64,000 nucleotides of DNA from Dictyoglomus sp. NZ13-RE01 (lineage in GTDB: Bacteria > Dictyoglomota > Dictyoglomia > Dictyoglomales > Dictyoglomaceae): NCBI GenBank assembly GCA_002878375.1, contig NIRF01000001.1, forward strand, positions 62,001 to 126,000. Reading direction: 5' to 3'. Positions 37,645 to 46,222 of this stretch are shown here, in pieces. The notes under the pieces are model-generated. The model was given only the letters and a program-made list of their open reading frames with translations, was not told where the DNA came from and did not search any database. The position numbers and the translations under genes are program-made. Numbering within the stretch: the stretch's first letter is position 1; every line of letters starts with the position of its first letter.

Positions 37645-38196
37645 ATGGAAAAGTTTATATACTTAGTGCCAATTGGAGAAGTTAAAAGAGAGATATTAGA
37701 GGATCTTAAAAACAATCTTCCAAAAGTTTTTCCCTTTAAATTTGTTATTGGAGATGAGATTCCAATTCCTAAAGATAGTTTTAATGAAAAAAGAAAGCAA
37801 TATTTAGCATATTCCTTTTTAGAAGAATTATCAAAATTAAATATTAATGCCTATAAGATTCTTGGTGTAACAAATGTTGATTTATATGCACCATCTTTGA
37901 ATTATGTATTTGGTCAAGCAAAATTAGGTGGAAGAGAGGGAGTTATTAGTCTTGCAAGGTTAGATAATAGTTTTTATGGATTTTCTGAGTGTTTATCTGT
38001 ACTAAAGCATAGGGCTCTTAAGGAAGCTGTTCATGAATTAGGACATTGTTTCGGATTAGAGCACTGTACAAACTCAAATTGTGTAATGTACTTTTCCAAT
38101 AGCTTGAAAGATACAGATAATAAGGATTATAATTTTTGCTATCTCTGCAACATAAAATTTTACAAAATCTTGGAGAATTTACAAATTCTTAAATAA
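37645..38196 (+). CDS. Archaemetzincin zinc metalloprotease
   Basis: The 183-residue protein ends in the full archaemetzincin signature. The catalytic zinc site is HELGHCFGLEH (130-140: His130, Glu131, His134, His140). It is followed by Cys141, Cys146, a Met (MYF, 148) for the met-turn, and CYLC (165-168), which together build a second zinc site. Archaemetzincins are mostly archaeal and vertebrate, sporadic in bacteria, and their substrates are unknown. It begins 8 bases after iscU, so a link to metal or cluster protein turnover is possible. Confidence 0.93.
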   Translation: MEKFIYLVPIGEVKREILEDLKNNLPKVFPFKFVIGDEIPIPKDSFNEKRKQYLAYSFLEELSKLNINAYKILGVTNVDLYAPSLNYVFGQAKLGGREGVISLARLDNSFYGFSECLSVLKHRALKEAVHELGHCFGLEHCTNSNCVMYFSNSLKDTDNKDYNFCYLCNIKFYKILENLQILK

Positions 38197-38203
38197 TAGA
38201 AAA

Positions 38204-38226
38204 GGCGAGGTCTTTTTTGCCTCGCC
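38204..38226. terminator. Bidirectional intrinsic terminator
   Basis: GGCGAGG (38204-38210) and CCTCGCC (38220-38226) form a 7-bp GC-rich stem around a 9-base loop in otherwise AT-rich DNA. On the minus strand it is followed by TTTTCTATTATTT, ending the small basic gene; on the plus strand it ends the iscR-iscU-archaemetzincin operon, followed by a less clean T-rich stretch. Confidence 0.75.
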
Positions 38227-38234
38227 TCCGGCTT

Positions 38235-38339
38235 TTAACTTTTTGCTTGTTTCAACTGTTCTGCTAATCTTTTCTTCTTTCTTTTTTCTCTTGCTTTTCT
38301 TCTCTTTCTTTTCTCTCTAACTCTCCACTGTCTTCCCAT
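38235..38339 (-). CDS. Small highly basic protein, 34 aa
   Basis: An ATG at 38339 preceded by AGGAGGTAAGGA opens 34 codons ending in TAA at 38237-38235, with a terminator just beyond. The product begins MGRQWRVREKRKRR and is about half Lys and Arg, with no Cys and one Trp. Its charge suggests RNA or ribosome binding, comparable to tiny basic ribosomal proteins, but I cannot match it to a named family. The strong ribosome site, dedicated terminator and isolation between other genes make it convincing. Confidence 0.75.
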   Translation of the reverse strand: MGRQWRVREKRKRRKAREKRKKKRLAEQLKQAKS

Positions 38340-38436
38340 TCCTTACCTCCTATTAGTGTTTCTCTAAATCGTTAATTATTATACCAAAAAATGATATAAT
38401 CGTAGATAATAATTCTTTAATGGGGAGGAAGGAAAA

Positions 38437-39009
38437 ATGGGTACATTTGAGATTGTGGATTTAACATTAGAGTTAACTCCTAAACTTCCATTTCAAGAGG
38501 AAGAATTTCTCAGCATAAGAGAGTTTTCAAAAAGTGTAGAAAAGATAGAACTTTCATCTATAACTGGTACTTACATAGAATTTACATATGATGAGTTCCC
38601 TAAGGATTTCCTAATTAGGGAAGCAGTAGTTTTGGATATTACGGATATTTGGTTAAAAGATATTATAACTGAGGCAAGATTTGAGAATATTTATATAGAA
38701 GAGGGGAGTGGAATAATTTTGAAATCAAAATGGTATTCTCGATGGACTTCAGGTGAGATTAAAGTTGATCCACCTATTTTGTCTATTCCTGCTTGTGAAG
38801 TTTTGATTAAAAATAAGATAAAATTTCTTGGTACAGATTTTCCATTAAGCAAAGAGGCTCGTGAACTTCTCTTATCAAAAGATATTATATTGATCCATAA
38901 TTTATACAATCTTTTGGCTCTAAAGAAAAATAAGGTTTTACTGATAATTGCGCCATTAAATATAAAAGGGATAAAAAGAATACCAGCCAGAGTTTTTGCA
39001 CTCCAATAG
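38437..39009 (+). CDS. Cyclase-family (kynurenine formamidase-like) protein, metal site lost
   Basis: The 190-residue protein follows the cyclase-family pattern: IVDLTLELTPKLPF at the start, VVLDITDIW, a LKSKWYSRW segment, PACEVLIKNKIKFLGTDFPLS, HNLYNLLALKK and the closing PLNIKGIKRIPARVFAL. The family's metal-binding HxGTHxDxP is replaced by ITGTYIEFTYDEF (about 43-55), so His and Asp ligands are missing. It is probably not a canonical metal-dependent hydrolase. GGGGAGGAAGG precedes the ATG. A TATAAT at 38395-38400 may be its -10 box. Confidence 0.75.
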   Translation: MGTFEIVDLTLELTPKLPFQEEEFLSIREFSKSVEKIELSSITGTYIEFTYDEFPKDFLIREAVVLDITDIWLKDIITEARFENIYIEEGSGIILKSKWYSRWTSGEIKVDPPILSIPACEVLIKNKIKFLGTDFPLSKEARELLLSKDIILIHNLYNLLALKKNKVLLIIAPLNIKGIKRIPARVFALQ

Positions 39010-39011
39010 TA

Positions 39012-39302
39012 CTAATTTTTTTCTAATATAATAGGCATTTCTCCACTCTTAACCATGAATAACTTTTCTCTTATTAATTTTTCGATTATATAATGGTCAT
39101 TTAAGTTAAGATAGATATATTTAAGTTCAGTTACCTCCGTAAGCAAAGTTTCGTATCTTTTTTTATTTTTTTCTAATTCTTTTTTGTAATAAATATAATC
39201 ACTGAGACCAAGAAAAATAGGTTTCAAAAGGTATATTAAAATTATTATCGCTAATATTGTGAAAAATGGATTTTCTTTTTTTTTATGTGGTACGGATGAC
39301 AC
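39012..39302 (-). CDS. DivIC/FtsB-like septum protein
   Basis: The 96-residue protein has a short basic N-terminus, one membrane helix (FFTILAIIILIYLLKPIF, about 13-30), a coiled coil (KKELEKNKKRYETLLTEV) and a C-terminal segment with EKLIREKLFMVKSGEMPIIL, typical of DivIC/FtsB cell-division proteins. It would join FtsL and FtsQ/DivIB at the septum. It overlaps the pyk end by 20 bases in the same direction. Confidence 0.85.
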   Translation of the reverse strand: MSSVPHKKKENPFFTILAIIILIYLLKPIFLGLSDYIYYKKELEKNKKRYETLLTEVTELKYIYLNLNDHYIIEKLIREKLFMVKSGEMPIILEKN

Positions 39303-41031
39303 CTTTATATATCACTCCTCTTTCAGGATCTATCGTAATTATTTCCCCTGAGCTTATTTTTTCTTTTATTTCTGCTCCAACAATAATTGCTAAGCCCTTA
39401 CTTCTTAGAGCAATAAGATCTGGATGTAATTTTTCACTCTCAATAATCAGTCCTTGCAATTTATCAGAAAGAGAAGCAATTTCCTCCGAATATTCCTTAA
39501 TTATAAGTATATCTCCCTCCTGTGTTTTACTAAGGGCTTCTTTTGCAGTTTCTGCTATAACAGCTCTTGCTATTTTTGTATCTCCTCCTAAACCATGCCC
39601 TCTTCCAATTATCTCTGATATAACATGCACTTTTATTAGATTTGTCATTCCCGATATTCCCATTGGTACCCCAGCAGTTATAACCACAGTATCTCCACTA
39701 TTGATATATCCCTTTTGTAGTAATAGGCGAGTAGATTTATCAAACATCTCATCTGTAGTATAAAAAACTTCAGTTAATAAAGGTATTACACCCCAAGATA
39801 AACTTAATCTTCTTTGTACCTCTGGAAAGTGGGTAATAGCAAAGATTGGTACTGATGGTCGGTACTTAGAAATTTGTCTTGCTGTGAATCCGCTATGGGT
39901 TGCAGTAATTATTGCTTTTGCTTTTATCTGACGTGATATTTCGCAGGCAGAGTAGGTAATAGACTGAGTTATATTCTCATTACATAATGGGGCTAAGAAA
40001 CTATCGTAAGGAAATTCTTCTTCTACTTTTCTTGCTATTTTGTCCATCATCTTAAAAGCTTCAATAGGATACTTACCTACAGCTGTTTCATTGGATAACA
40101 TTATTGCATCTGTTCCATCTAAAATGGCGTTTGCTACATCACTGACCTCCGCTCTTGTTGGAGTTGGATTATTTACCATAGATATCAACATTTGAGTGGC
40201 AGTAATAACTGGTTTTCCGCTAAGTCTTGTTTCTCTGATAATCTTTTTCTGAAGCAACGGTACTTCCTCGTTTGACACTTCTACTGCTAAGTCTCCCCTT
40301 GCAACCATTATTCCATCCGCAACCTCCAAAATCTCTTTAAAATTTTGAATAGCTTCTTTCTTCTCAATTTTAGCAATAACTGGGATTCTTGCATCATGTA
40401 ATTCTAAAATTTCCTTAAGTTCAATTATATCCTGAGCTCTTTGCACAAAAGAGAGTGCTATAAAATCTACTTTATTTTCAATACCAAACAAAACATCTTT
40501 TTTATCTTTCTCTGTTAAGGAGGAGACTCTTAGAGGTGTATCAGGAAAGTTAACACCTTTGTGGCTTGATAAAGGACCACCATGTATAATATCACATAAA
40601 ACTTTGTCTCCATTTATTTTCCTAACCTTAAGCTCAATTAAACCATCATCAATTAAAATTCTATCTCCTTCTTTTACATCCTCTAAAATGTGTGGATAAT
40701 TAACATATAAAATTTTTTCATTACCGACACATTCCTTAGGAGTAAGAGAAATTTCCTCGCCATCTTTAAGAATAATATTTTCTTTTTCCAATTCTCCGAT
40801 TCTTATTTTTGGCCCTTGCAAATCTTGAAGTATAGCAGTGCTTTTTCCAAGCTCTTCAGAAATTTTTCTAATAAGTTCTATTCTTTCGCCATGGACATTA
40901 TAGTCGCCATGAGAAAAATTTAATCTTGCTACGTCCATTCCTAAACTAATTAGAGTTCTCAAAGTCTTCTCATCTTCTGAAGCTGGACCAATTGTACATA
41001 CTATTTTTGTTTTCCTAAACAGAACAATCAC
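39283..41031 (-). CDS. pyk: Pyruvate kinase with C-terminal swivelling domain
   Basis: The 582-residue enzyme converts PEP and ADP to pyruvate and ATP. It carries TKIVCTIGPASED (8-20), the substrate site VARGDLAVEV and IARGDL-like region, and the signature VIAKIEKKEAI containing the catalytic Lys. The extra C-terminal about 100 residues (ending DPERGVIYKGVIRTT) form a PEP-utiliser-type swivelling domain, as in Geobacillus. The start is a GTG overlapping the small upstream gene by 4 bases (GTGA). Confidence 0.96.
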   Translation of the reverse strand: MIVLFRKTKIVCTIGPASEDEKTLRTLISLGMDVARLNFSHGDYNVHGERIELIRKISEELGKSTAILQDLQGPKIRIGELEKENIILKDGEEISLTPKECVGNEKILYVNYPHILEDVKEGDRILIDDGLIELKVRKINGDKVLCDIIHGGPLSSHKGVNFPDTPLRVSSLTEKDKKDVLFGIENKVDFIALSFVQRAQDIIELKEILELHDARIPVIAKIEKKEAIQNFKEILEVADGIMVARGDLAVEVSNEEVPLLQKKIIRETRLSGKPVITATQMLISMVNNPTPTRAEVSDVANAILDGTDAIMLSNETAVGKYPIEAFKMMDKIARKVEEEFPYDSFLAPLCNENITQSITYSACEISRQIKAKAIITATHSGFTARQISKYRPSVPIFAITHFPEVQRRLSLSWGVIPLLTEVFYTTDEMFDKSTRLLLQKGYINSGDTVVITAGVPMGISGMTNLIKVHVISEIIGRGHGLGGDTKIARAVIAETAKEALSKTQEGDILIIKEYSEEIASLSDKLQGLIIESEKLHPDLIALRSKGLAIIVGAEIKEKISSGEIITIDPERGVIYKGVIRTT

Positions 41032-41243
41032 TCCCCTATCTCTTTAATATAAATTTTTGAGCCATCATGCAACGCTCCTTCTAAACCTATCTCAAATCCA
41101 TTTTCATCAAAAATGATACATTCCCCTTTTAAACATTTTTTGTATATATCTATATTATATGATATCAGGGCATGCATTACTTGCATGCCCTGATATATCT
41201 TTACAGGTTCATCATTAACAAAAACAGTTATAACATTAGCCAT
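41028..41243 (-). CDS. Small beta-grasp-like protein of unknown function
   Basis: The 71-residue protein reads like a small beta-grasp domain (VTVF VNDEPVKIYQG ... GALHDGSKIYI), in the style of ThiS/MoaD or ferredoxin-like folds, but lacks a terminal GG and a cysteine set. It starts directly after the 5'-nucleotidase stop and overlaps pyk, so it is part of the same operon. It contains a perfect 15-bp inverted repeat. No function is proposed. Confidence 0.7.
   Translation of the reverse strand: MANVITVFVNDEPVKIYQGMQVMHALISYNIDIYKKCLKGECIIFDENGFEIGLEGALHDGSKIYIKEIGE
41162..41196. repeat. Perfect 15-bp inverted repeat inside a gene
   Basis: ATATCAGGGCATGCA (41162-41176) and its exact complement TGCATGCCCTGATAT (41182-41196) flank a 5-base loop TTACT. 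It would form a strong hairpin in the mRNA of the 71-residue gene, between the 5'-nucleotidase and pyk. Confidence 0.85.
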
Positions 41244-42761
41244 TTACTTAATTATAATACTTCTCCCATCAATCTTAGGAGCTATAGGAGAATGCTTCTT
41301 TAAATATTCTACAAATATATCTCTTAGCATGTCCCAGTATACTAAATTCTTTCCTTCTTTAAAAGTAACAAAATTATCACCACCAGCTGCCAAGAAATCA
41401 TTGGTAGCAACTATATAAACCTTATCTAATTCTAATGGTTTATCTCCAACTAAAACCTCAACTACTCTTTGTCCCACAGGCTTTCTCATATCATAGGTTA
41501 CTTTTAGACCTGATTGTTGCAAAATTCCCTTTTCTAATTTTGCACTTTGTTCTAGTAATTGAAGGATTTGTTTGCCAGTAAGCTCCATAGTAACTACTAC
41601 ATTATCAAAAGGAAGCAATGTATAAACAAGTTCCATTGTAATTGGACCCTTAGGAATATCAGTTCTTATACCACCACTATTTTGAAAAGCTATATCAGCT
41701 GAAGTTGCCTCCCTCATAGCATCACAGATAACATTTCCAACATTTGACTCCTCGTTATAATTTCTTACCAAGTCCACTAATGTTTCTCCAACTACTTTAG
41801 AGAATTCCTCTTTTAACTGATTATTATATTTATCTACAATACTTGCCACCTTTTCATCAAACTTGTTTTCAGGTCCAGCAAATACTGTTTTTAACTCATT
41901 TTCCTTTGTATAACCTAAGATCATATTTGTTTCGGGTTGTATTTGTAATTCCAATACACCTAAATATATGCCATTATATCCAGCTTGGGTAATTATTACT
42001 CCTCTTTTAATTAAAGGATTGTTTACAACAGTATGGCTATGTCCTCCAATAATTACATCGATGCCTGATACTTTCTCTGCTAATTCTTTGTCTGCATCAA
42101 AACCTAAATGTGATAATACAATGACTAAGTTTGCTCCTTTGCTTCTTACTTCATCAATAATATTTGGTAAAACTTCTACTGGATCTAAAAACTTAAGATC
42201 TTTTACATAATCGGGTTTTGTAATGTATGCAGTTTCTGGAGTAGTAAGACCTATAATGGCTATCTTTAATCCTTTCCTTTCAACAATGACATAAGGTTTT
42301 AAATAAGGGAGATAGTTCCCATTTTTATCGACTATATTTGCTGATAAATAAGGGAAATTTGATTTTTTAGCTAAATTTTGTAATACCTCTTGTCCCCAAT
42401 CGAATTCGTGATTTCCTACAGTCATTGCATCGAATTTAAGATAGTTCATAATTTCAACCACAGGTTCTCCTTTAAATATATTAGATTGAGGTGTGCCTTG
42501 GAACATATCGCCAGCAGAAAGTAGTATGGTTCCATCTGGATTTTTGGATCTTTCTTCGTTTATCATTTGAGCTAAGTAAGCAGCACCGCTTACTGGAGTC
42601 TTTTCACTTATGGACCTTACTATATAGGGCAAAATTCTTCCATGAAAATCATTTATGTGGAGAATAGTAAGATTGATGGAGGGAACATTCTGTGCAAATA
42701 CTAAGTTAGCGAGTACAATCAAAAGAAGAGATAACAAAAAAATCTTCAAAAACTTTCTCAT
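41244..42761 (-). CDS. Secreted 5'-nucleotidase / 2',3'-cyclic phosphodiesterase
   Basis: The start is 42761 (MRKFLKIFLLSLLLI), seven bases after GGAGGT; the frame from 42776 reads through the ribosome site. The 505-residue protein has a signal peptide (cleavage near VFAQ, about 24). The N-terminal metallophosphatase domain carries ILHINDFHGR, SAGDMFQGTP, VGNHEFDWG, LSHLGFD and GGHSHT. The C-terminal substrate domain carries QNSGGIRTDIPKG and ATNDFLAAGGDNF. It dephosphorylates external nucleotides for salvage. It heads an operon with the small gene, pyk and divIC. Confidence 0.95.
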   Translation of the reverse strand: MRKFLKIFLLSLLLIVLANLVFAQNVPSINLTILHINDFHGRILPYIVRSISEKTPVSGAAYLAQMINEERSKNPDGTILLSAGDMFQGTPQSNIFKGEPVVEIMNYLKFDAMTVGNHEFDWGQEVLQNLAKKSNFPYLSANIVDKNGNYLPYLKPYVIVERKGLKIAIIGLTTPETAYITKPDYVKDLKFLDPVEVLPNIIDEVRSKGANLVIVLSHLGFDADKELAEKVSGIDVIIGGHSHTVVNNPLIKRGVIITQAGYNGIYLGVLELQIQPETNMILGYTKENELKTVFAGPENKFDEKVASIVDKYNNQLKEEFSKVVGETLVDLVRNYNEESNVGNVICDAMREATSADIAFQNSGGIRTDIPKGPITMELVYTLLPFDNVVVTMELTGKQILQLLEQSAKLEKGILQQSGLKVTYDMRKPVGQRVVEVLVGDKPLELDKVYIVATNDFLAAGGDNFVTFKEGKNLVYWDMLRDIFVEYLKKHSPIAPKIDGRSIIIK

Positions 42762-42821
42762 AGCGTACACCTCCATAAGAAATATTTTACTTTATTTTAC
42801 AATAAATTTTGCTATCTTGTT

Positions 42822-44024
42822 TTAAAAAATTGTTTTTAAGAAATTAAATATTATTAATATAACCCCTGCTTTTATTACTTCTGGATATAGCTTATTCCAA
42901 TCAGTTTTAAAATATTCCTTAGTAAAAATTAGACAAAGATGTGTTGGAGACATCATTACCCCAGTGTATCCACTAATAAAAGAGAAAACTACCCATTTTA
43001 ATGTTTGACCATAAGGCATCAAAGAAAGTAATATAGGAAAAGTTATGCCTATAGATGCTTGAGTTACTCCCGTGAGAAGTCCTACTATGAAAGGAAGGGT
43101 AAAGAAAATAATCGACAAAGGTATATTCATGGAAGATAGAAAATAAGAAATATCACTAATAGCATTTGCTTTTTCTAACATTCCCTTAAATATCATTACA
43201 GAAACAATTAGTATTAAATTTTCTATCTTAAGAGCATCTTTTAAAGTATTTTTTATTTCATCTAAAGAATATCTAAAGATTAAGAAAAGGGCAATAATAG
43301 TTATTAATAGAACATGTAAAAGATCTATATGAAAAGCTAAAACTAATAAAAGGATAAAGATAAAGGGAGAGAAATTAATCAAAAAATTGATGAATTCTTT
43401 TTTGCAATCACATTCATGAATTTCCTCTTTTGTTAATTGAAGCTTATAAAAAGCAAGAATAAAACCAATAACAAATACAATAATTCCAAATATAAAGGTT
43501 TCCCTTACTAAAATAGGTATTTTAAAATCAGATAAAGAGGATACAAGAATAATTCCAGGATACAATGGAAGAAAGGGCTCCCATACATGCCTAAACCAAT
43601 AATTAATAAAGGCTTTTTTCTCGGCAGAAATATCATTTCCTTCTGACATTTCTTCGAGAAGAGGGGCTGAAAATAAAGCACCACCCACAGAAGGTAGAAG
43701 TCCCATAATTATTGGCATAGACATAAGATTTATTTTTGGGTTTTTTACCAGGTTTTTTAAAGATGTTACCATATTTTTTAGAAAATTTTTATTCCTTAAA
43801 ATATTTTCTAAAACAGCAATCAAATAAAGAATAAGAACAATATTAATGGTATTCCAAGCAATTGTTGAATTTAGAGCAGTTTTCAAAATTTCTATAAATG
43901 GAATACCAAAGCTAACTCCTAAAATTATGCTTCCTCCTAAGAGAGCCCATGCCAAGGGTACTTTGTTGAAAATAGCACTTACAATTAAACCAAATATGAT
44001 GCTAACCTTTAAAAAAGCTATCAT
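42822..44024 (-). CDS. DUF401 membrane protein, putative transporter
   Basis: The start at 44024 (MIAFLKVSII) overlaps the previous stop as ATGA and has AGGGGTGAT upstream, better than the frame from 44042. The 400-residue protein is polytopic, about ten to eleven hydrophobic helices, with family segments GLLPSVGGALFSAPLLEEM (about 110-128), WFRHVWEPFLPLYPGI and GLLTGVTQASIGITFP. DUF401 proteins resemble anion/carboxylate permeases. The substrate is unknown. It is coupled to the AEC-family carrier. Confidence 0.85.
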   Translation of the reverse strand: MIAFLKVSIIFGLIVSAIFNKVPLAWALLGGSIILGVSFGIPFIEILKTALNSTIAWNTINIVLILYLIAVLENILRNKNFLKNMVTSLKNLVKNPKINLMSMPIIMGLLPSVGGALFSAPLLEEMSEGNDISAEKKAFINYWFRHVWEPFLPLYPGIILVSSLSDFKIPILVRETFIFGIIVFVIGFILAFYKLQLTKEEIHECDCKKEFINFLINFSPFIFILLLVLAFHIDLLHVLLITIIALFLIFRYSLDEIKNTLKDALKIENLILIVSVMIFKGMLEKANAISDISYFLSSMNIPLSIIFFTLPFIVGLLTGVTQASIGITFPILLSLMPYGQTLKWVVFSFISGYTGVMMSPTHLCLIFTKEYFKTDWNKLYPEVIKAGVILIIFNFLKTIF

Positions 44025-44920
44025 TTTATCACCCCTATCCAAAAGTTTAATGTTACTATAGAGAGGAGAGTTGAATAAAATATTGCTTGAGAGGAAAAAG
44101 TATAATCAAGTCCATATTGTATTGATAAAACAAGAGTTAAAAGCATAGCAGGCATTGCAGATTGAAGAATCATAACTTTTCCACCTATTCCCCCAATACC
44201 TAAAAGATGATTAACTTGATTAGCTATATACGGAAGGAATAAAAGCTTAAATGCTATTCCTACGAAAAGTGCTAAGTAATGGCTGTTTTTAGATGATTTT
44301 TCTAAGGATAAACCTAATAAAAACATCATCATAGGAGATGTTACTCTTCCTAAAGTTTTTGTAGCATCTATTATATAACTTGGAATTGATATGTTTCGTA
44401 ACGTAAGTGCCAATACAAGCCCCCATAATGGTGGATTGACTAATAATCTCTTTAGGGCGAGTTTAAAATCAATTTTGTTTCCCATAGTTAAAAGTTGTAG
44501 GATTATTATGCCATAAGTATAGATCATTGGTATGAGTCCCAATTGATCATAAATAATTCCGTATATTAATCCCTCTGAATTGAAAACTTTCTCTATTATG
44601 GGATATCCCATATAGGTTACATTTCCACAAAAACTGATGAGGAAAAAGCTTCCTAAAGTTGGATTAGGTAATTTAAGAAATTTGCCGATTATTAATGCCA
44701 GAATGCTTACTATTATACCAATAATCCAAACTCCTATTATTATTTTCCAGAAGGACCCTTGGATTGAATTTGTATAAAGGGATGAAAATACTAAAGAAGG
44801 AAGAGAGAAATTAAAAACAAATTTAGAAAATATCTCTTTATCTTCCTTCTTAAAAATCTTATCTTTTGCTAAATATCCTAATAATATGATAAATATAAAA
44901 CTAAGCAATATATCAAACAT
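44021..44920 (-). CDS. Auxin efflux carrier (AEC) family transporter
   Basis: The 299-residue protein has about ten membrane helices in two repeats, typical of the AEC family: FNFSLPSLVFSSLY (about 32-45), SFCGNVTYMGYPI, VNPPLWGLVLAL and LLGLSLEKSS. Bacterial members export or import malate or other organic acids. It is the first gene of a two-gene transporter operon with DUF401. Confidence 0.88.
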   Translation of the reverse strand: MFDILLSFIFIILLGYLAKDKIFKKEDKEIFSKFVFNFSLPSLVFSSLYTNSIQGSFWKIIIGVWIIGIIVSILALIIGKFLKLPNPTLGSFFLISFCGNVTYMGYPIIEKVFNSEGLIYGIIYDQLGLIPMIYTYGIIILQLLTMGNKIDFKLALKRLLVNPPLWGLVLALTLRNISIPSYIIDATKTLGRVTSPMMMFLLGLSLEKSSKNSHYLALFVGIAFKLLFLPYIANQVNHLLGIGGIGGKVMILQSAMPAMLLTLVLSIQYGLDYTFSSQAIFYSTLLSIVTLNFWIGVIK

Positions 44921-45043
44921 AGTTAGTATTTTAACAAGAACCTATGGGATGAGCAAATAAAAATTTTTGTTAATAATGGTAATTGTTGCATTTATTTTCA
45001 AAACATATACAATATAAAAAGATTTTTAAGTAGGAGATTAAGC

Positions 45044-46222
45044 ATGAAAGCAGTAATTTGGTTAAATAATGAAAATATATTAAATAACTTTAGAATAAAC
45101 GATATAAAAATATATGGAAAAACAATATTCGATTATCAACGAGAAATATTAAACTCTTTAGGTTTCCAAGATATCATAGTTACCAAAGAGAAGGATATAA
45201 CTAATATAGAAGAGGATATTCTGCTAATAGGAGGAAATGTAATCTTTGAAAAAGAGTTAATATTAAAACTTTTAGAGATTAGTGATTCAGTTCAATTGGT
45301 AAGAAATGATCTTTCTATTGGGATATGGAAAATACATCATAAAAATAAAGATTATTTTCGCAATATAGATGTAGGTGATTACTTTTGTGCAAAGTTAGAC
45401 TCTTACGATGAGTTTTTAAAGGCTTTTAAACATTTGTCAAGTTTTGATTTTTCATTAAAAAATATTAAACTTGCATTTATAGATTTAGATGGAACCATCT
45501 ATCTTGGTGATAACCTAATTAACAATGCGGATAAGTTTATTAATTTGTTGAGAGCTAATAATATTTATTTTTATTTTTTATCTAATAATTCTTCAAAATC
45601 TAAAAAGGATTATGTTATGAAATTAGCAAAATTAGGGATTATGGTAAGTGAGGAGAATATAATTTTATCAACAGATGGACTCATTGATTACTTGAAAGAA
45701 AAAAATGTGAAGAAGGTTTATACAATTGGGACTGAAGCTATGAAAGAGCAGATAAGAAATTCGGGAATAATTCCAGATTCTGAAGATCCTGAATTTGTCG
45801 TACTTGGTTATGATACTGAGATTACCTATGAAAAATTGAAGAAGGGTGCTATATTCTTGCAGAAAGGTATTAACCTTTTAGCTACTCATTGTGATAAAGT
45901 ATGTCCTTCTCCTGAGGGTTTTCTGCCTGATGTGGGAGCCTTTTTAGCATTATTTGAAACAGCAACTTCAAAAAAACCTCTAAAAATCTTTGGTAAGCCC
46001 AATATTGAAATGATAGATTCGTATATAAAAAGGCATAAAGTCAGCCCTTCGGAGGTAGTAATAATTGGGGATAGGATTTATACAGATATGCAACTTGCTA
46101 AAAATATTGGTAGTAATTTTATTTTAGTATTAAGTGGAGAAACCAAATTAGAAGATGTTTTTCAACTCAGTATTTCACCAGATTTGATAATAAAAAATGT
46201 AGGAGAGCTCGTATATGGCTAA
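45044..46222 (+). CDS. HAD-IIA phosphatase with nucleotidyltransferase-like N-domain
   Basis: Residues about 141-392 are a NagD-type HAD phosphatase: nucleophile and acid Asp147 and Asp149 in AFIDLDGTIYLG, LSNNSSKS, KIFGKPN and IIGDRIYTDMQLA. Residues 1-140 look like a worn sugar-nucleotidyltransferase fold (IKIYGKTIFDYQREILNSLG, then GFQDIIV and ILLIGGNVIF) without the GxGxR loop. The pair might bind and dephosphorylate a sugar or polyol phosphate. AGGAGATT precedes the ATG. It overlaps the racemase gene by 8 bases. Confidence 0.85.
   Translation: MKAVIWLNNENILNNFRINDIKIYGKTIFDYQREILNSLGFQDIIVTKEKDITNIEEDILLIGGNVIFEKELILKLLEISDSVQLVRNDLSIGIWKIHHKNKDYFRNIDVGDYFCAKLDSYDEFLKAFKHLSSFDFSLKNIKLAFIDLDGTIYLGDNLINNADKFINLLRANNIYFYFLSNNSSKSKKDYVMKLAKLGIMVSEENIILSTDGLIDYLKEKNVKKVYTIGTEAMKEQIRNSGIIPDSEDPEFVVLGYDTEITYEKLKKGAIFLQKGINLLATHCDKVCPSPEGFLPDVGAFLALFETATSKKPLKIFGKPNIEMIDSYIKRHKVSPSEVVIIGDRIYTDMQLAKNIGSNFILVLSGETKLEDVFQLSISPDLIIKNVGELVYG

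Noticed and set aside
39266..39763. 165-codon frame opposite pyk
   Set aside because: Shadow of a conserved pyruvate kinase gene in AT-rich DNA; no ribosome site or family match.
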